In this document: positions 39,513-47,564 of the stretch, one piece after another
Position numbering within the stretch: position 1 is the first letter of the stretch
How the letters are laid out: each line of letters opens with the position of its first letter
Source: Rhodococcus sp. P-2
Lineage (GTDB): Bacteria > Actinomycetota > Actinomycetes > Mycobacteriales > Mycobacteriaceae
Assembly (NCBI RefSeq): GCF_016598535.1
Contig: NZ_CP066779.1
Location: 1,426,001-1,490,000 of the forward strand
DNA length: 64,000 nt
Reading direction: 5' to 3'
Notes under the pieces: model-generated
Seen by the model: the letters and a program-made list of their open reading frames with translations, nothing else
What the model was told of the DNA's origin: nothing
Databases searched by the model: none
Program-made: the position numbers and the translations under genes

Positions 39513-40268
39513 TCAGGTAGTCGTGAATTTCCGAGCAAAACTCCCCAACTCGCGAATCAACTCTCGCGCAGCGTCGTCCTCACGCTGCACGGCAGCGCGA
39601 GCTTCGTCTGCCCAACCGTGACGGAGCAGTCGTTTGGCGGCAAGCACTGCCGGTCCGATGTTGGCGGCAATCTGCTCGGCACTCGCGCGGGCGCGTGCCT
39701 GGACCTGGTCGGCCGGCACTGCGGCTGTCGCCAGTCCGTAGGCGGCTGCTTCGACGCCGCTGAGCCACCGCGCCGACAGGATCAACTCGGCGGCGCGCTG
39801 CGTTCCGATCACCTTGGGCAGCAACCAACTACTGGCAGCTTCAGGAGCGGTACCCAGCGAGGTGAACGGTGCCCGCAGACGTGCGTCCTCGGCAACGTAG
39901 ACGACGTCGCAGTAAAGCAGCAAGGTCAGGCCGATACCGACGGCAGCGCCGTGCACCGCGGCAATCAAAGGCTTCGGGAACTCCACCAGCGCGACGATCA
40001 GCGGCGCGAATGCGTCGCCGAAGTCGGCGTTGTCGGTGCCTGGTTCGGCGAGTGCGCGTAGGTCGACGCCGCTGGAAAATGCCTTGCCTGAGCCCTCGAC
40101 GATCACCACGGCCACGGCCTCGTTCGACGCCGCGTCGTCGAGCGCCTCGGTGAACGCTCGAAAACCGGCCGCATCGAAGGCGTTCAGGCGGCTCGGATTG
40201 TTGAAGGTCAGCGTTCGCACCGCTCCGGCGTCCGCCACCAGCACGGGTTCGGTGGTGTTTGTCGACAT
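39513..40268 (-). CDS. Enoyl-CoA hydratase/isomerase family protein
   Basis: 251 aa, crotonase fold. The oxyanion-hole segments are GKAFSSGVDL and HGAAVGIGLTLLLYCD; the Glu in GTAPEAASS occupies a catalytic-loop position typical of hydratase/isomerase variants. ATG 40268 with GGGGAG upstream is chosen over a distal in-frame ATG. Probably beta-oxidation; the exact reaction is open. Confidence 0.9.
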   Translation of the reverse strand: MSTNTTEPVLVADAGAVRTLTFNNPSRLNAFDAAGFRAFTEALDDAASNEAVAVVIVEGSGKAFSSGVDLRALAEPGTDNADFGDAFAPLIVALVEFPKPLIAAVHGAAVGIGLTLLLYCDVVYVAEDARLRAPFTSLGTAPEAASSWLLPKVIGTQRAAELILSARWLSGVEAAAYGLATAAVPADQVQARARASAEQIAANIGPAVLAAKRLLRHGWADEARAAVQREDDAARELIRELGSFARKFTTT

Positions 40269-40335
40269 TCGCTCCCCTTCGATCCAAACCAAGCAGTTGC
40301 TAGGTATCCAAGCACCGTAATCGCCCACAGACGAC

Positions 40336-40369
40336 AAAAGAAGGGCCCCTCGTGGGGCCCTTCTTTTTT
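40336..40369 (-). terminator. Bax-inhibitor gene terminator
   Basis: AAAAGAAGGGCCCC-TCGT-GGGGCCCTTCTTTT, a perfect stem with flanking A and T tracts 3' of the minus-strand gene. Confidence 0.93.
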
Positions 40370-40389
40370 ATTACGGAACGACTCGAGAA

Positions 40390-41250
40390 CTAGTCGTTGT
40401 TGAAGTAGCTCAGCAGACGCAGGATCTCGACGTACAGCCAGACCAGGGTGACTGTGAGACCGAATGCGACGCCCCAGGCTGCCTTCTCGGGCGCCTGTGC
40501 GCGGATCAGCTGATCAGCGGCGTCGAAGTCGAGCAGGAAGCTGAAGGCTGCGATACCGATGCAGACGAGACTGAAGATGATGGCGAGAGTTCCACCGTCA
40601 CGCAGTCCCAGTCCACCGTCGACGAAGAAGCTGGCGACGAGGTTACCGAGGGCCAGAACGACAACGCCGATCAACGCGCCGATGATCATTCGTGTCAGAC
40701 GCGGTGTCACCCGAATCGCGCCGGTCTTGTAAACCACGAGCATGCCGAAGAACACACCGAACGTTCCGAGGACCGCCTGAGCGATCAGTGCCGATCCGCC
40801 GACGCCACCGAATTGAATATCGGTGAACATGAACGACAGCGCACCGAGGAACAGACCCTCGGCGACGGCATACGCCAACACGATTGCCGGGTTGTCCATC
40901 TTGCGGCCGAACGTCGCGACCAGAACCAGAACGAGGCCGACGAGTCCGCCGCCGATGACCAGCGAGGCCGCGAGGTCGGCGTTGTTGTTGACCAGGAAGT
41001 ACGACACCAGAGCCGAGATCGTCAGCACGCCGAGCGTGATGCCCGTCTTGGTGACCACGTCGTCGATCGTCATGGCCCGCGAGGTGGGACCGGTCTGGTA
41101 CGGCTCGGCCGGAGCGTACTGCGGCTGACCGAACTGCTGGGTTGCCTGCGAGGCGCCCGCCGTCGCAGATCCGAACGAGGCGTATCCGTTGCCCTCTTGC
41201 TTGGGCAGATTGCGGAACACCGGGTTGCTGGTGGTGCGCACCGTGATCAT
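40390..41250 (-). CDS. Bax inhibitor-1/YccA family membrane protein
   Basis: 286 aa. A ~60-residue polar N-terminus (Gln/Pro/Ala rich) is followed by seven membrane segments and the C-terminal WLYVEILRLLSYF typical of BI-1/YccA proteins. Equivalent to Rv1072 by position near the thiolase and echA genes. Bacterial function is unsettled; proposals include calcium leak or membrane-protease modulation. Own terminator. Confidence 0.92.
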   Translation of the reverse strand: MITVRTTSNPVFRNLPKQEGNGYASFGSATAGASQATQQFGQPQYAPAEPYQTGPTSRAMTIDDVVTKTGITLGVLTISALVSYFLVNNNADLAASLVIGGGLVGLVLVLVATFGRKMDNPAIVLAYAVAEGLFLGALSFMFTDIQFGGVGGSALIAQAVLGTFGVFFGMLVVYKTGAIRVTPRLTRMIIGALIGVVVLALGNLVASFFVDGGLGLRDGGTLAIIFSLVCIGIAAFSFLLDFDAADQLIRAQAPEKAAWGVAFGLTVTLVWLYVEILRLLSYFNND

Positions 41251-41418
41251 CCCTTCATCGTGGTGGCCAGCGACGGGTGCGTCGCGGGTTCGCCGTACGG
41301 ATCCGAGTTTCCGACACGGTCCGTGTACCTAACTAAAAGTAAAGCACTCGTAATTTACAACGTCGAAGCGTCGGTTGTAGTTCCCGGCGCATTTCCGGAA
41401 GATCAACACTCTTCGATA

Positions 41419-42555
41419 CTAGGACGGTTTGACCGACTTCATCACGATGAACTTCGCGTTCTTCGCCATCGCCTCGCTCGGACCCACCGCGGCTTTCAGC
41501 GGTTCGCGATACCCCAGATGCGCGTTGTGAACAGTCCACAACTCGCCACCGGGACGCAGGACACGGCCGGCAGCTTCGAACATCTTGAGCGCTCCACCGG
41601 TATGCACCGCCGCGCCGACGTGGAACGGCGGGTTCAACAGAACCAGATCCGCGCTCGCACTGGGCAACGAACTCACGGCGTCGTCGCGCAGGCCGCTCAC
41701 TCGATCGCCGACGCCGTTTGCCGACGCGGTCGCCAGAGCCGAAGCGACGGCTGACGAGGACTGATCCGTTGCGATCACGTGCACGTCCGGGAACTTCCGC
41801 GCGATCGCTGCCGCGAGAATGCCGCTGCCACAACCCAGATCGATCACGTCACTCAGCGGATCGACCGCAATCTTTCCGAGGTTCTCCAGGAGCAACCGGG
41901 TGCCGATGTCCAGGCTCGCACCGGCAAACACGGCGCCGTGAGCAACGACGTCGAGGTCGAACTCGTCCAGGCGCTCGGCCATCGGGAACGTGACGACGAC
42001 CTCGGCCTTCGGTTCCGACGCTTTGAGTACGCGGGACTTCTGACGCCCGCGCGAGGCGCTGACGTCGGAAAATGATTCGCCGAGAACCTTGTTCATCGCC
42101 GGGGTGATGTGCTTGTCACGCCCACCGGCGAAGACACGAACCGCCGGGTCGGCGTGGAGCGCGATCAGCTGAGCGATCTCGGCAAGTTCGGCGAGACTAC
42201 GAGGCAATTGCATGAGCACGACGCGGGCACCGCTGAGCAACTCCTCGTCCAGCCGGTGCGAGGTGAAGGCGTCACTGAATCCGAGTTCGCGCGCATTGTT
42301 CGCGAGGGCCAACTCTCCGGTGAGCGGATCCTGGTGAACCCGCACGCCGGCGATTCCGTGAACGAGCGCAACACCGGCGGTCAGCGCACCGTAGTGATCG
42401 CCGATCACGACGACGGTGCCCGCCGGCGCTGCGGCCAGAGCGTCGGCGGCCTCGTCGAGGATCAGCCGATCAGCCGCGTCGACGGCAAAGAGATTGGGTG
42501 CCTCGACATCGGGAAATCGGCGCAGACGATCGAACAGTTCGGGTGTGTCGGACAT
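41419..42555 (-). CDS. Class I SAM methyltransferase, RsmC/RlmG-type
   Basis: 378 aa. The N-terminal ~190 residues form a degenerate methyltransferase-like half, and the C-terminal half carries the SAM motif DLGCGSGILAAAIA and the guanine-N2 signature NPPFH. This duplicated architecture is typical of rRNA guanine-N2 methyltransferases RsmC (16S G1207) and RlmG (23S G1835); the target cannot be fixed here. Confidence 0.88.
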   Translation of the reverse strand: MSDTPELFDRLRRFPDVEAPNLFAVDAADRLILDEAADALAAAPAGTVVVIGDHYGALTAGVALVHGIAGVRVHQDPLTGELALANNARELGFSDAFTSHRLDEELLSGARVVLMQLPRSLAELAEIAQLIALHADPAVRVFAGGRDKHITPAMNKVLGESFSDVSASRGRQKSRVLKASEPKAEVVVTFPMAERLDEFDLDVVAHGAVFAGASLDIGTRLLLENLGKIAVDPLSDVIDLGCGSGILAAAIARKFPDVHVIATDQSSSAVASALATASANGVGDRVSGLRDDAVSSLPSASADLVLLNPPFHVGAAVHTGGALKMFEAAGRVLRPGGELWTVHNAHLGYREPLKAAVGPSEAMAKNAKFIVMKSVKPS

Positions 42556-42628
42556 GCCACCAGTCTTTCAGGTGGAACTGCGCAACACTCAATCCCCCGA
42601 CCAGCAGGTGATCAGTTCGACAACCCCG

Positions 42629-43315
42629 TCAGTTCGTCATCCACTGCACGACGTTGCCGACGGTTTCGCGTTCGGTGCGGAATCCGTTCACCGGATGGTC
42701 GGTGTCGGGGTATCCGAACGAGATCGCGCACACGACCTTGCGAGTGTCGTCGATGCCGAAGTGCTCGTGAATGAACTTGGAACTGCCCGCGAGCGCCGCT
42801 TGCGGAATGGTCGCCACCCCCAGACTCTGGGCCGCGAGCAGGAAGCTGTTCACGTACAACCCACAGTCGACAGCGCCGTAGGTGCCCAAAGCCTCGTCGG
42901 TGGTGATGATCGCGACGTGAGGAGCGCCGAAGAGCTCGAAGTTCTTCATCGTCTGTGCCGCGGAGCCGGCGCGGTCACCGTGCTCGATTCCGACGCTCGA
43001 ATACAGCGCCATGGCGCAGTCGAACCGACGCGCCTTGTAGATGCCCTGGTACGCGCGGGGGAACTCGAAGTCCGACTCCTGGGCGTTGGCCATCACGTAT
43101 TCACCGAGTCCGGCACGGAAACGCTCGGTGCCCTCCCCTTCGGTGACCGCTACCTGCCACGGTTGCGTGTTGCACCACGACGGCGTCTTCTGCGCCAACC
43201 GAAGGATCTCCTCGATCACCTCGCGTGGCACCTGACGGTCCTCGTAGGCGCGGCAGCTGATCCGGGCATCGAGCAACGCTTCCAGGCTCGTGTCCACGAC
43301 GATGCTCTCGGTCAT
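42629..43315 (-). CDS. Nitroreductase family FMN enzyme
   Basis: 228 aa, NfsA/BluB-like fold with RISCRAYEDRQVP and TPSWCNTQPWQVAVTEG at the FMN/dimer site, and the C-terminal ISFGYPDTDHPVNGFRTERE. Substrate unknown. It lies 68 bases downstream of an F420-type LLM oxidoreductase in the same orientation. Confidence 0.9.
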   Translation of the reverse strand: MTESIVVDTSLEALLDARISCRAYEDRQVPREVIEEILRLAQKTPSWCNTQPWQVAVTEGEGTERFRAGLGEYVMANAQESDFEFPRAYQGIYKARRFDCAMALYSSVGIEHGDRAGSAAQTMKNFELFGAPHVAIITTDEALGTYGAVDCGLYVNSFLLAAQSLGVATIPQAALAGSSKFIHEHFGIDDTRKVVCAISFGYPDTDHPVNGFRTERETVGNVVQWMTN

Positions 43316-43383
43316 CTGTTCTCTCCTCGATCAGGCTGCACTACAACACTTCGCACGATAGAACTATCGCCTCGGCGCGATGA

Positions 43384-44289
43384 TCAGCGGGTCACCGTTG
43401 CGAAGGCCGACACCAGCTCACCGAACTCCTCCATCGCTGCATCGGGGTCGGGATCGACCGCTGCCAACGCGACCAGAACATCGGTGGCACCGGATTCGAG
43501 CAGCTGTTCGGCACCGAGCATCGTCGCCGGGAGGTCGATCGAACCGTCAGTCCCGCGAACGACGGTCAGTCGCCCACGAACCTGCAATTCCGCCGGATCG
43601 CGTCCGAGTTCCGCCATGGCCTTCCCGATGACGTCGATCCCTTCACGTAGGTCGTCGTCCGCGGCACCCATGATCGGAATCCAGCCGTCCCCCCAGGTTG
43701 CGACGCGTCGCACGACGGCCTTGGACAGAGAACCCGACACCCAGATCGGAATACCCGCGGACGGCCGGGGCGCGCAGTACACGTCGTCGAATTTCAGTCG
43801 AGGAGTGTCGATGCTCGCCGGCGCCGAACTCCACAGCGCCCGGCACACTGCGAGAGCGTCGTCGAGCAATGGTCCCCTTTTGCCGAAGTCCATACCGACC
43901 GCGTCGTATTCGCGTTCCTGCCAACCGGTTCCGACGCCCAGGTCGAGTCGGCCACCGGACAGCAGATCGAGTGTCGCGGCCGTCTTGGCCAGTAGCGCTC
44001 CCCCGCGCAGCGCCGCGATGACGATTCCGGTCCCCAGACGAATTGTCTTCGTCTGTCCGGCAACAAAAGCCAGGACGGTCAGCGGTTCGAGCCAGTTGGC
44101 GTCGGGCTCGGTGGGGAACGCCGACCACGTGTATGCCGAGTTGTCCGAGCCCATCACCACGTGATCGGTGACGAGGACCCGGTCGAAGCCGGCAGCTTCC
44201 GCACTTTGACAGACCTGCACGAGTTTCCCGTAGGAGTTCTCCGCGAGGGTCGTACCGAAATTGGGAACGTTCAGACTGAAAGTTGTCAT
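43384..44289 (-). CDS. LLM-class (F420-dependent type) oxidoreductase
   Basis: 301-aa TIM-barrel protein. LSGGRLDLGVGTGW and the C-terminal GATDVLVALAAVDPDPDAAM are typical of the TIGR03619 F420-dependent group; F420 use is inferred from family, as FMN-using luciferase-like relatives exist. It starts three bases after the SDR gene stop, so the two are co-transcribed. Confidence 0.88.
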   Translation of the reverse strand: MTTFSLNVPNFGTTLAENSYGKLVQVCQSAEAAGFDRVLVTDHVVMGSDNSAYTWSAFPTEPDANWLEPLTVLAFVAGQTKTIRLGTGIVIAALRGGALLAKTAATLDLLSGGRLDLGVGTGWQEREYDAVGMDFGKRGPLLDDALAVCRALWSSAPASIDTPRLKFDDVYCAPRPSAGIPIWVSGSLSKAVVRRVATWGDGWIPIMGAADDDLREGIDVIGKAMAELGRDPAELQVRGRLTVVRGTDGSIDLPATMLGAEQLLESGATDVLVALAAVDPDPDAAMEEFGELVSAFATVTR

Positions 44290-44292
44290 GTG

Positions 44293-45078
44293 TCAAGCCT
44301 TTCGGGGCCGGTTGGTCCAGCCGCCTTCTTCGGTGGGAAACCAGCCTCCGGCAGCGTGCGAGCCGCCGTCGACGTGGATCACGGTTCCGGTGATGTATCT
44401 CGCCAGGTCGGACGCCAGGAACAGCGCGGGGCCGGCAATGTCGACGGGTTGGCCCGGTCCACCCAGCGGTGCCCACCCCGGCCACTTGTCCCAGTCGTCT
44501 GCAGAAACGATCGTGCGGTACGGCACCTGGACCGACTCGATCAGATCCGGAGCAATGGCGTTGACGCGCACTCCGGTTCGACCGATCTCCACACCAAGGC
44601 TTCTGGTGAACTGCGTCAGCGCGGCCTTGTATGCCGAGTACATGGTGTGGCCCGGGATCGCTCGATGCGCCTCCACCGTGGTCAGGTTCACGATCGATCC
44701 ACCGGTTCCGCGATCGATCATGCCAGGAAGCAGGGCATGCGTCAGACGCACCACGTGATCGAAATTGATGTTGCCTGCCTCGGACCAGAAACCTGGATCC
44801 GTACCGGTGAACGCTGTCGGCGGGTTCAGGAAATGACCCACATTGTTCACCAGGACATCTGGTGCGAATTCGGTCAACGCGACGGGGACTTCCTGCGCCC
44901 GCACATCGTAGTCGAGATGGTTGATCGAACCACCTGCAGCGGAATCGAATTCGACGTCGCTCAGCGGAGCCACGTCGACGACCAGAACCGCGGCGCCGTG
45001 TGATGCGAATGCTCGAACTATCGCTGCCCCGATTCCCTGGGAGCCGCCGGTAACCACTGCCTTCTTACCCACCAACAT
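44293..45078 (-). CDS. SDR-family oxidoreductase
   Basis: 261 aa from ATG 45078. Cofactor motif TGGSQGIG, NNVGH, and the catalytic Tyr/Lys in YSAYKAAL are intact; PDLIESV and the DGGSHAAGG ending are classical-SDR features. The frame also starts at GTG 45144, adding 22 residues (VIHIELQKG onward); neither start has a strong ribosome site and I prefer the shorter by family alignment. First gene of the SDR-LLM unit. Confidence 0.86.
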   Translation of the reverse strand: MLVGKKAVVTGGSQGIGAAIVRAFASHGAAVLVVDVAPLSDVEFDSAAGGSINHLDYDVRAQEVPVALTEFAPDVLVNNVGHFLNPPTAFTGTDPGFWSEAGNINFDHVVRLTHALLPGMIDRGTGGSIVNLTTVEAHRAIPGHTMYSAYKAALTQFTRSLGVEIGRTGVRVNAIAPDLIESVQVPYRTIVSADDWDKWPGWAPLGGPGQPVDIAGPALFLASDLARYITGTVIHVDGGSHAAGGWFPTEEGGWTNRPRKA

Positions 45079-45194
45079 CGGCCCTGGCGAGTACGCCGAT
45101 CCGACCACCACGAAGTCACCCTTCTGCAGTTCGATGTGAATCACTTCGGCGTACCGTCACACATCTACTCGCAGAACGGGCACAACGTTCTCAC

Positions 45195-46802
45195 TCAGTG
45201 GTAGCCGCTACACTTCGCCTGCCCGGGCCCCAGGACGCCGATGCAAGTAGGCCGGAATCTCGGCTGCCCGTATGGTACTCCCTCCAGATACCCTTGGATC
45301 ACGTCACATCCACACTCGGTCACCATCGCCCGCTGCCTCTCGGTCTCCACACCCTCGGCGACGGTGTCCAACCCCAGAGACTTGGCGATCGCGATAACGG
45401 CCCGCAGGACAGCAAATCTCGAACTCGCGGGATCCGCATCCAGCGGAGCGACGAAGGCGCGGTCGATCTTCAACCGATCGAGCGGCAGCCGCGACAAGCT
45501 GGCAACCGAGGAGAATCCGGTCCCGAAGTCGTCCATCGCAATGGCGATTCCGAGCGCGGAGAGTTGCACCAGCACATCTCTGTCGGCGTCGTCGATGACA
45601 AGTGATTCGGTCACCTCGATCTCGAGCCGTTCGGGGGCGAGGTTCACTTCCTCGAGGGTCTGGCGCACCGATTCGACGTATCGACTCGAACGCAGTTGCA
45701 CCTGAGAAACATTGACGGCGACCCGTATGTCCTCCGGCCACGATGTCGCCGCCGTGCATGCGGCCCGCAAAACGCCCGCACCGATCGGAACGATCAAGCC
45801 GGTTTCCTCCGCGACCGAGATGAAGTCTCCCGGCGAGACGAGACCTGAGGTCGGATGGTTCCACCGCAACAGAGCCTCGAATCCGACGACAACTCCCGTC
45901 CCGGCCGACACCTGCGGTTGATAGACCAACTCGAACTCCTCGTCGATCAGCGCACGACGAAGATCCAACAGGGCTCGCGCCCTACCGGTTGCCCGATCCC
46001 GCAAAGCCACGTCGAAGGCTCGGATCTGGTGCCGGCCGCTCTCCTTTGCGTGGTACAGCGCAAGATCGGCAACAATCATCAGTTCTTCGAGGTTCTCGGC
46101 ATCGTCGGGCAGAGAGCCGTACCCCAAACTGGCGCGAATGCGTATCTGGTTGCCGACCAGCGCGAATGGTCGTTCGAACGCGTCGAGGATCGTCTGGAAT
46201 CGATCTTTCACCTCATCTGTGTCCTCGATGTCATCGAAGGCGATGGCAAATTCGTCGCCGCCCAACCGGCCACAGATCTCGTTGGATCGCAGAACCCCGT
46301 GAATTCGGCTGGCAACATCTCGCAACACTTCGTCTCCGACGTGATGTCCCAACCGGTCGTTGATCGACTTGAAGTTGTCCAGATCCAGAATCGCCAACCA
46401 CACTCGGCGCCCGTCCCGAAGCAGCGAAGAAACCTGGGCGTTGAAGCTGTACCGATTGCTGAGCCCGGTCAGCGAATCGACTTCCGCCAACCGCAGTATG
46501 TTCTGACGCTGGTGATAGGAGTGCGTGATGTCGGATCCCACACCGCGCCAGCCGTAGTCCGAACTCTCTCCGCTGCCGGGGTGACCCGACATCGACCACC
46601 ATCGAGTATCGCCCCGCACGACAACCTGCATGGTGAGGTCCCGAAACGCCGTCCCGGCTTGAAAATTCGCAGCAAGGAGATCGAGGGACTTCCTGCCCTC
46701 GACTGTTCGGGATGCGCCGATTCCGATCAGGATCTCGTGCATGGTGCGGCCCCGGATCTGCGCTGCCGGCAAACCGACTTGTTCGGCGAATCGATACGAC
46801 AC
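45195..46802 (-). CDS. 3' half of the interrupted gene: PAS-GGDEF-EAL
   Basis: If translated on its own, GTG 46802 opens 535 aa lacking the membrane region and the first ~12 residues of the PAS domain. It keeps both catalytic domains and could be a soluble diguanylate cyclase/phosphodiesterase. No clear ribosome site precedes GTG 46802, so independent translation is uncertain. Confidence 0.6.
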   Translation of the reverse strand: MSYRFAEQVGLPAAQIRGRTMHEILIGIGASRTVEGRKSLDLLAANFQAGTAFRDLTMQVVVRGDTRWWSMSGHPGSGESSDYGWRGVGSDITHSYHQRQNILRLAEVDSLTGLSNRYSFNAQVSSLLRDGRRVWLAILDLDNFKSINDRLGHHVGDEVLRDVASRIHGVLRSNEICGRLGGDEFAIAFDDIEDTDEVKDRFQTILDAFERPFALVGNQIRIRASLGYGSLPDDAENLEELMIVADLALYHAKESGRHQIRAFDVALRDRATGRARALLDLRRALIDEEFELVYQPQVSAGTGVVVGFEALLRWNHPTSGLVSPGDFISVAEETGLIVPIGAGVLRAACTAATSWPEDIRVAVNVSQVQLRSSRYVESVRQTLEEVNLAPERLEIEVTESLVIDDADRDVLVQLSALGIAIAMDDFGTGFSSVASLSRLPLDRLKIDRAFVAPLDADPASSRFAVLRAVIAIAKSLGLDTVAEGVETERQRAMVTECGCDVIQGYLEGVPYGQPRFRPTCIGVLGPGQAKCSGYH

Positions 46803-46838
46803 GGTGCGGGCGACACCACGCGAGTCGGTCTCCCAGAG

Positions 46839-47564
46839 TCAATCCTGCGCACCGTCTTCGAGATCGTTCAGCAGCAACTCCACGAGGTCTCGTTCGTCCT
46901 CGGCGATGAGCTCGGCGCGGAGTAGTCTCTCGAAAAGGTTGGCCAACAGCAATGTTCCGCTGTGGAGCGAAACGAGAAAAATCACCAGCACCCCGATCAG
47001 CAAGTAACGCGACGTACCCGGTTCGGTCCAAAACGCTCCGGCCAACCCGAGGCCGACCAGGCCGATCCAGACGACAGTGATTCCGCGAAACATCATCGTG
47101 GGAAACACACCGACTGCGATCCCACCGATCAACGTCGAGGTAAGTACCAATTCGTCACCAGGGCCGAGCATCGGAAAGAGAACAAGTGCCAAGCACGCCA
47201 GGAGCGCTCCCCAGACGACGATCTCGACTGTCAGCACCACCAGTTCCGTGGTCTGTGACTCGGAGACTCCCAGGCGCGCGCGCCGCAGCCAGTACACACT
47301 GAATCCAGCGCTCGACAGCAGCATGACACTCGACCAAGTGATGCCGAACCATCCGGCATCCGTCGGCAAGAGCACCACGATCGTCGACAGCCCGAGGGCC
47401 GCAATCAGGAACGCCCACGGCAGTACTCGCGCCGTGAACTCCAGGCGTCGGTTGAGAAGTCGGTGACGATCGTAATCCGACAGGTGGTCGTCAGAACCTC
47501 GTCGACCGAGCCTGCGCACGGCGGCTACGACACGACGTCTTCGTACCACCGCCGGGTCATCCAC
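46839..47564 (-). CDS. 5' half of the interrupted gene: membrane sensor region
   Basis: 241 aa with about six hydrophobic helices (VLPWAFLIAALGLSTIVVLL onward) and a short cytoplasmic helix (LVELLLNDLEDGAQD) that ends at the premature TGA. GTG 47564 overlaps the end of the upstream paralogue by eight bases, so it is translationally coupled to it. Alone it has no catalytic domain. Confidence 0.6.
   Translation of the reverse strand: MDDPAVVRRRRVVAAVRRLGRRGSDDHLSDYDRHRLLNRRLEFTARVLPWAFLIAALGLSTIVVLLPTDAGWFGITWSSVMLLSSAGFSVYWLRRARLGVSESQTTELVVLTVEIVVWGALLACLALVLFPMLGPGDELVLTSTLIGGIAVGVFPTMMFRGITVVWIGLVGLGLAGAFWTEPGTSRYLLIGVLVIFLVSLHSGTLLLANLFERLLRAELIAEDERDLVELLLNDLEDGAQD

Larger units (their letters stand above)
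45195..47564 (-). pseudogene. Membrane PAS-GGDEF-EAL protein interrupted by one in-frame TGA
   Basis: One continuous 790-codon frame from GTG 47564 to the stop at 45195, broken only by TGA at 46841-46839. Order: about six membrane helices (35-215), a PAS-like domain (about 243-330), GGDEF (GRLGGDEFAIAF) and EAL. The residue lost aligns with Phe in the upstream paralogue's GDFVWETD; here it reads QD-stop-LWETD, and related PAS domains often have DWLWE, so TGG to TGA is the simplest event. GGDEF and EAL signatures (EALLRW, NVSQ, EVTES, DDFGTG, KIDRAF, AEGVET) are all intact, which suggests a recent lesion, read-through, a separately started 3' half, or a sequencing error. Confidence 0.85.
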
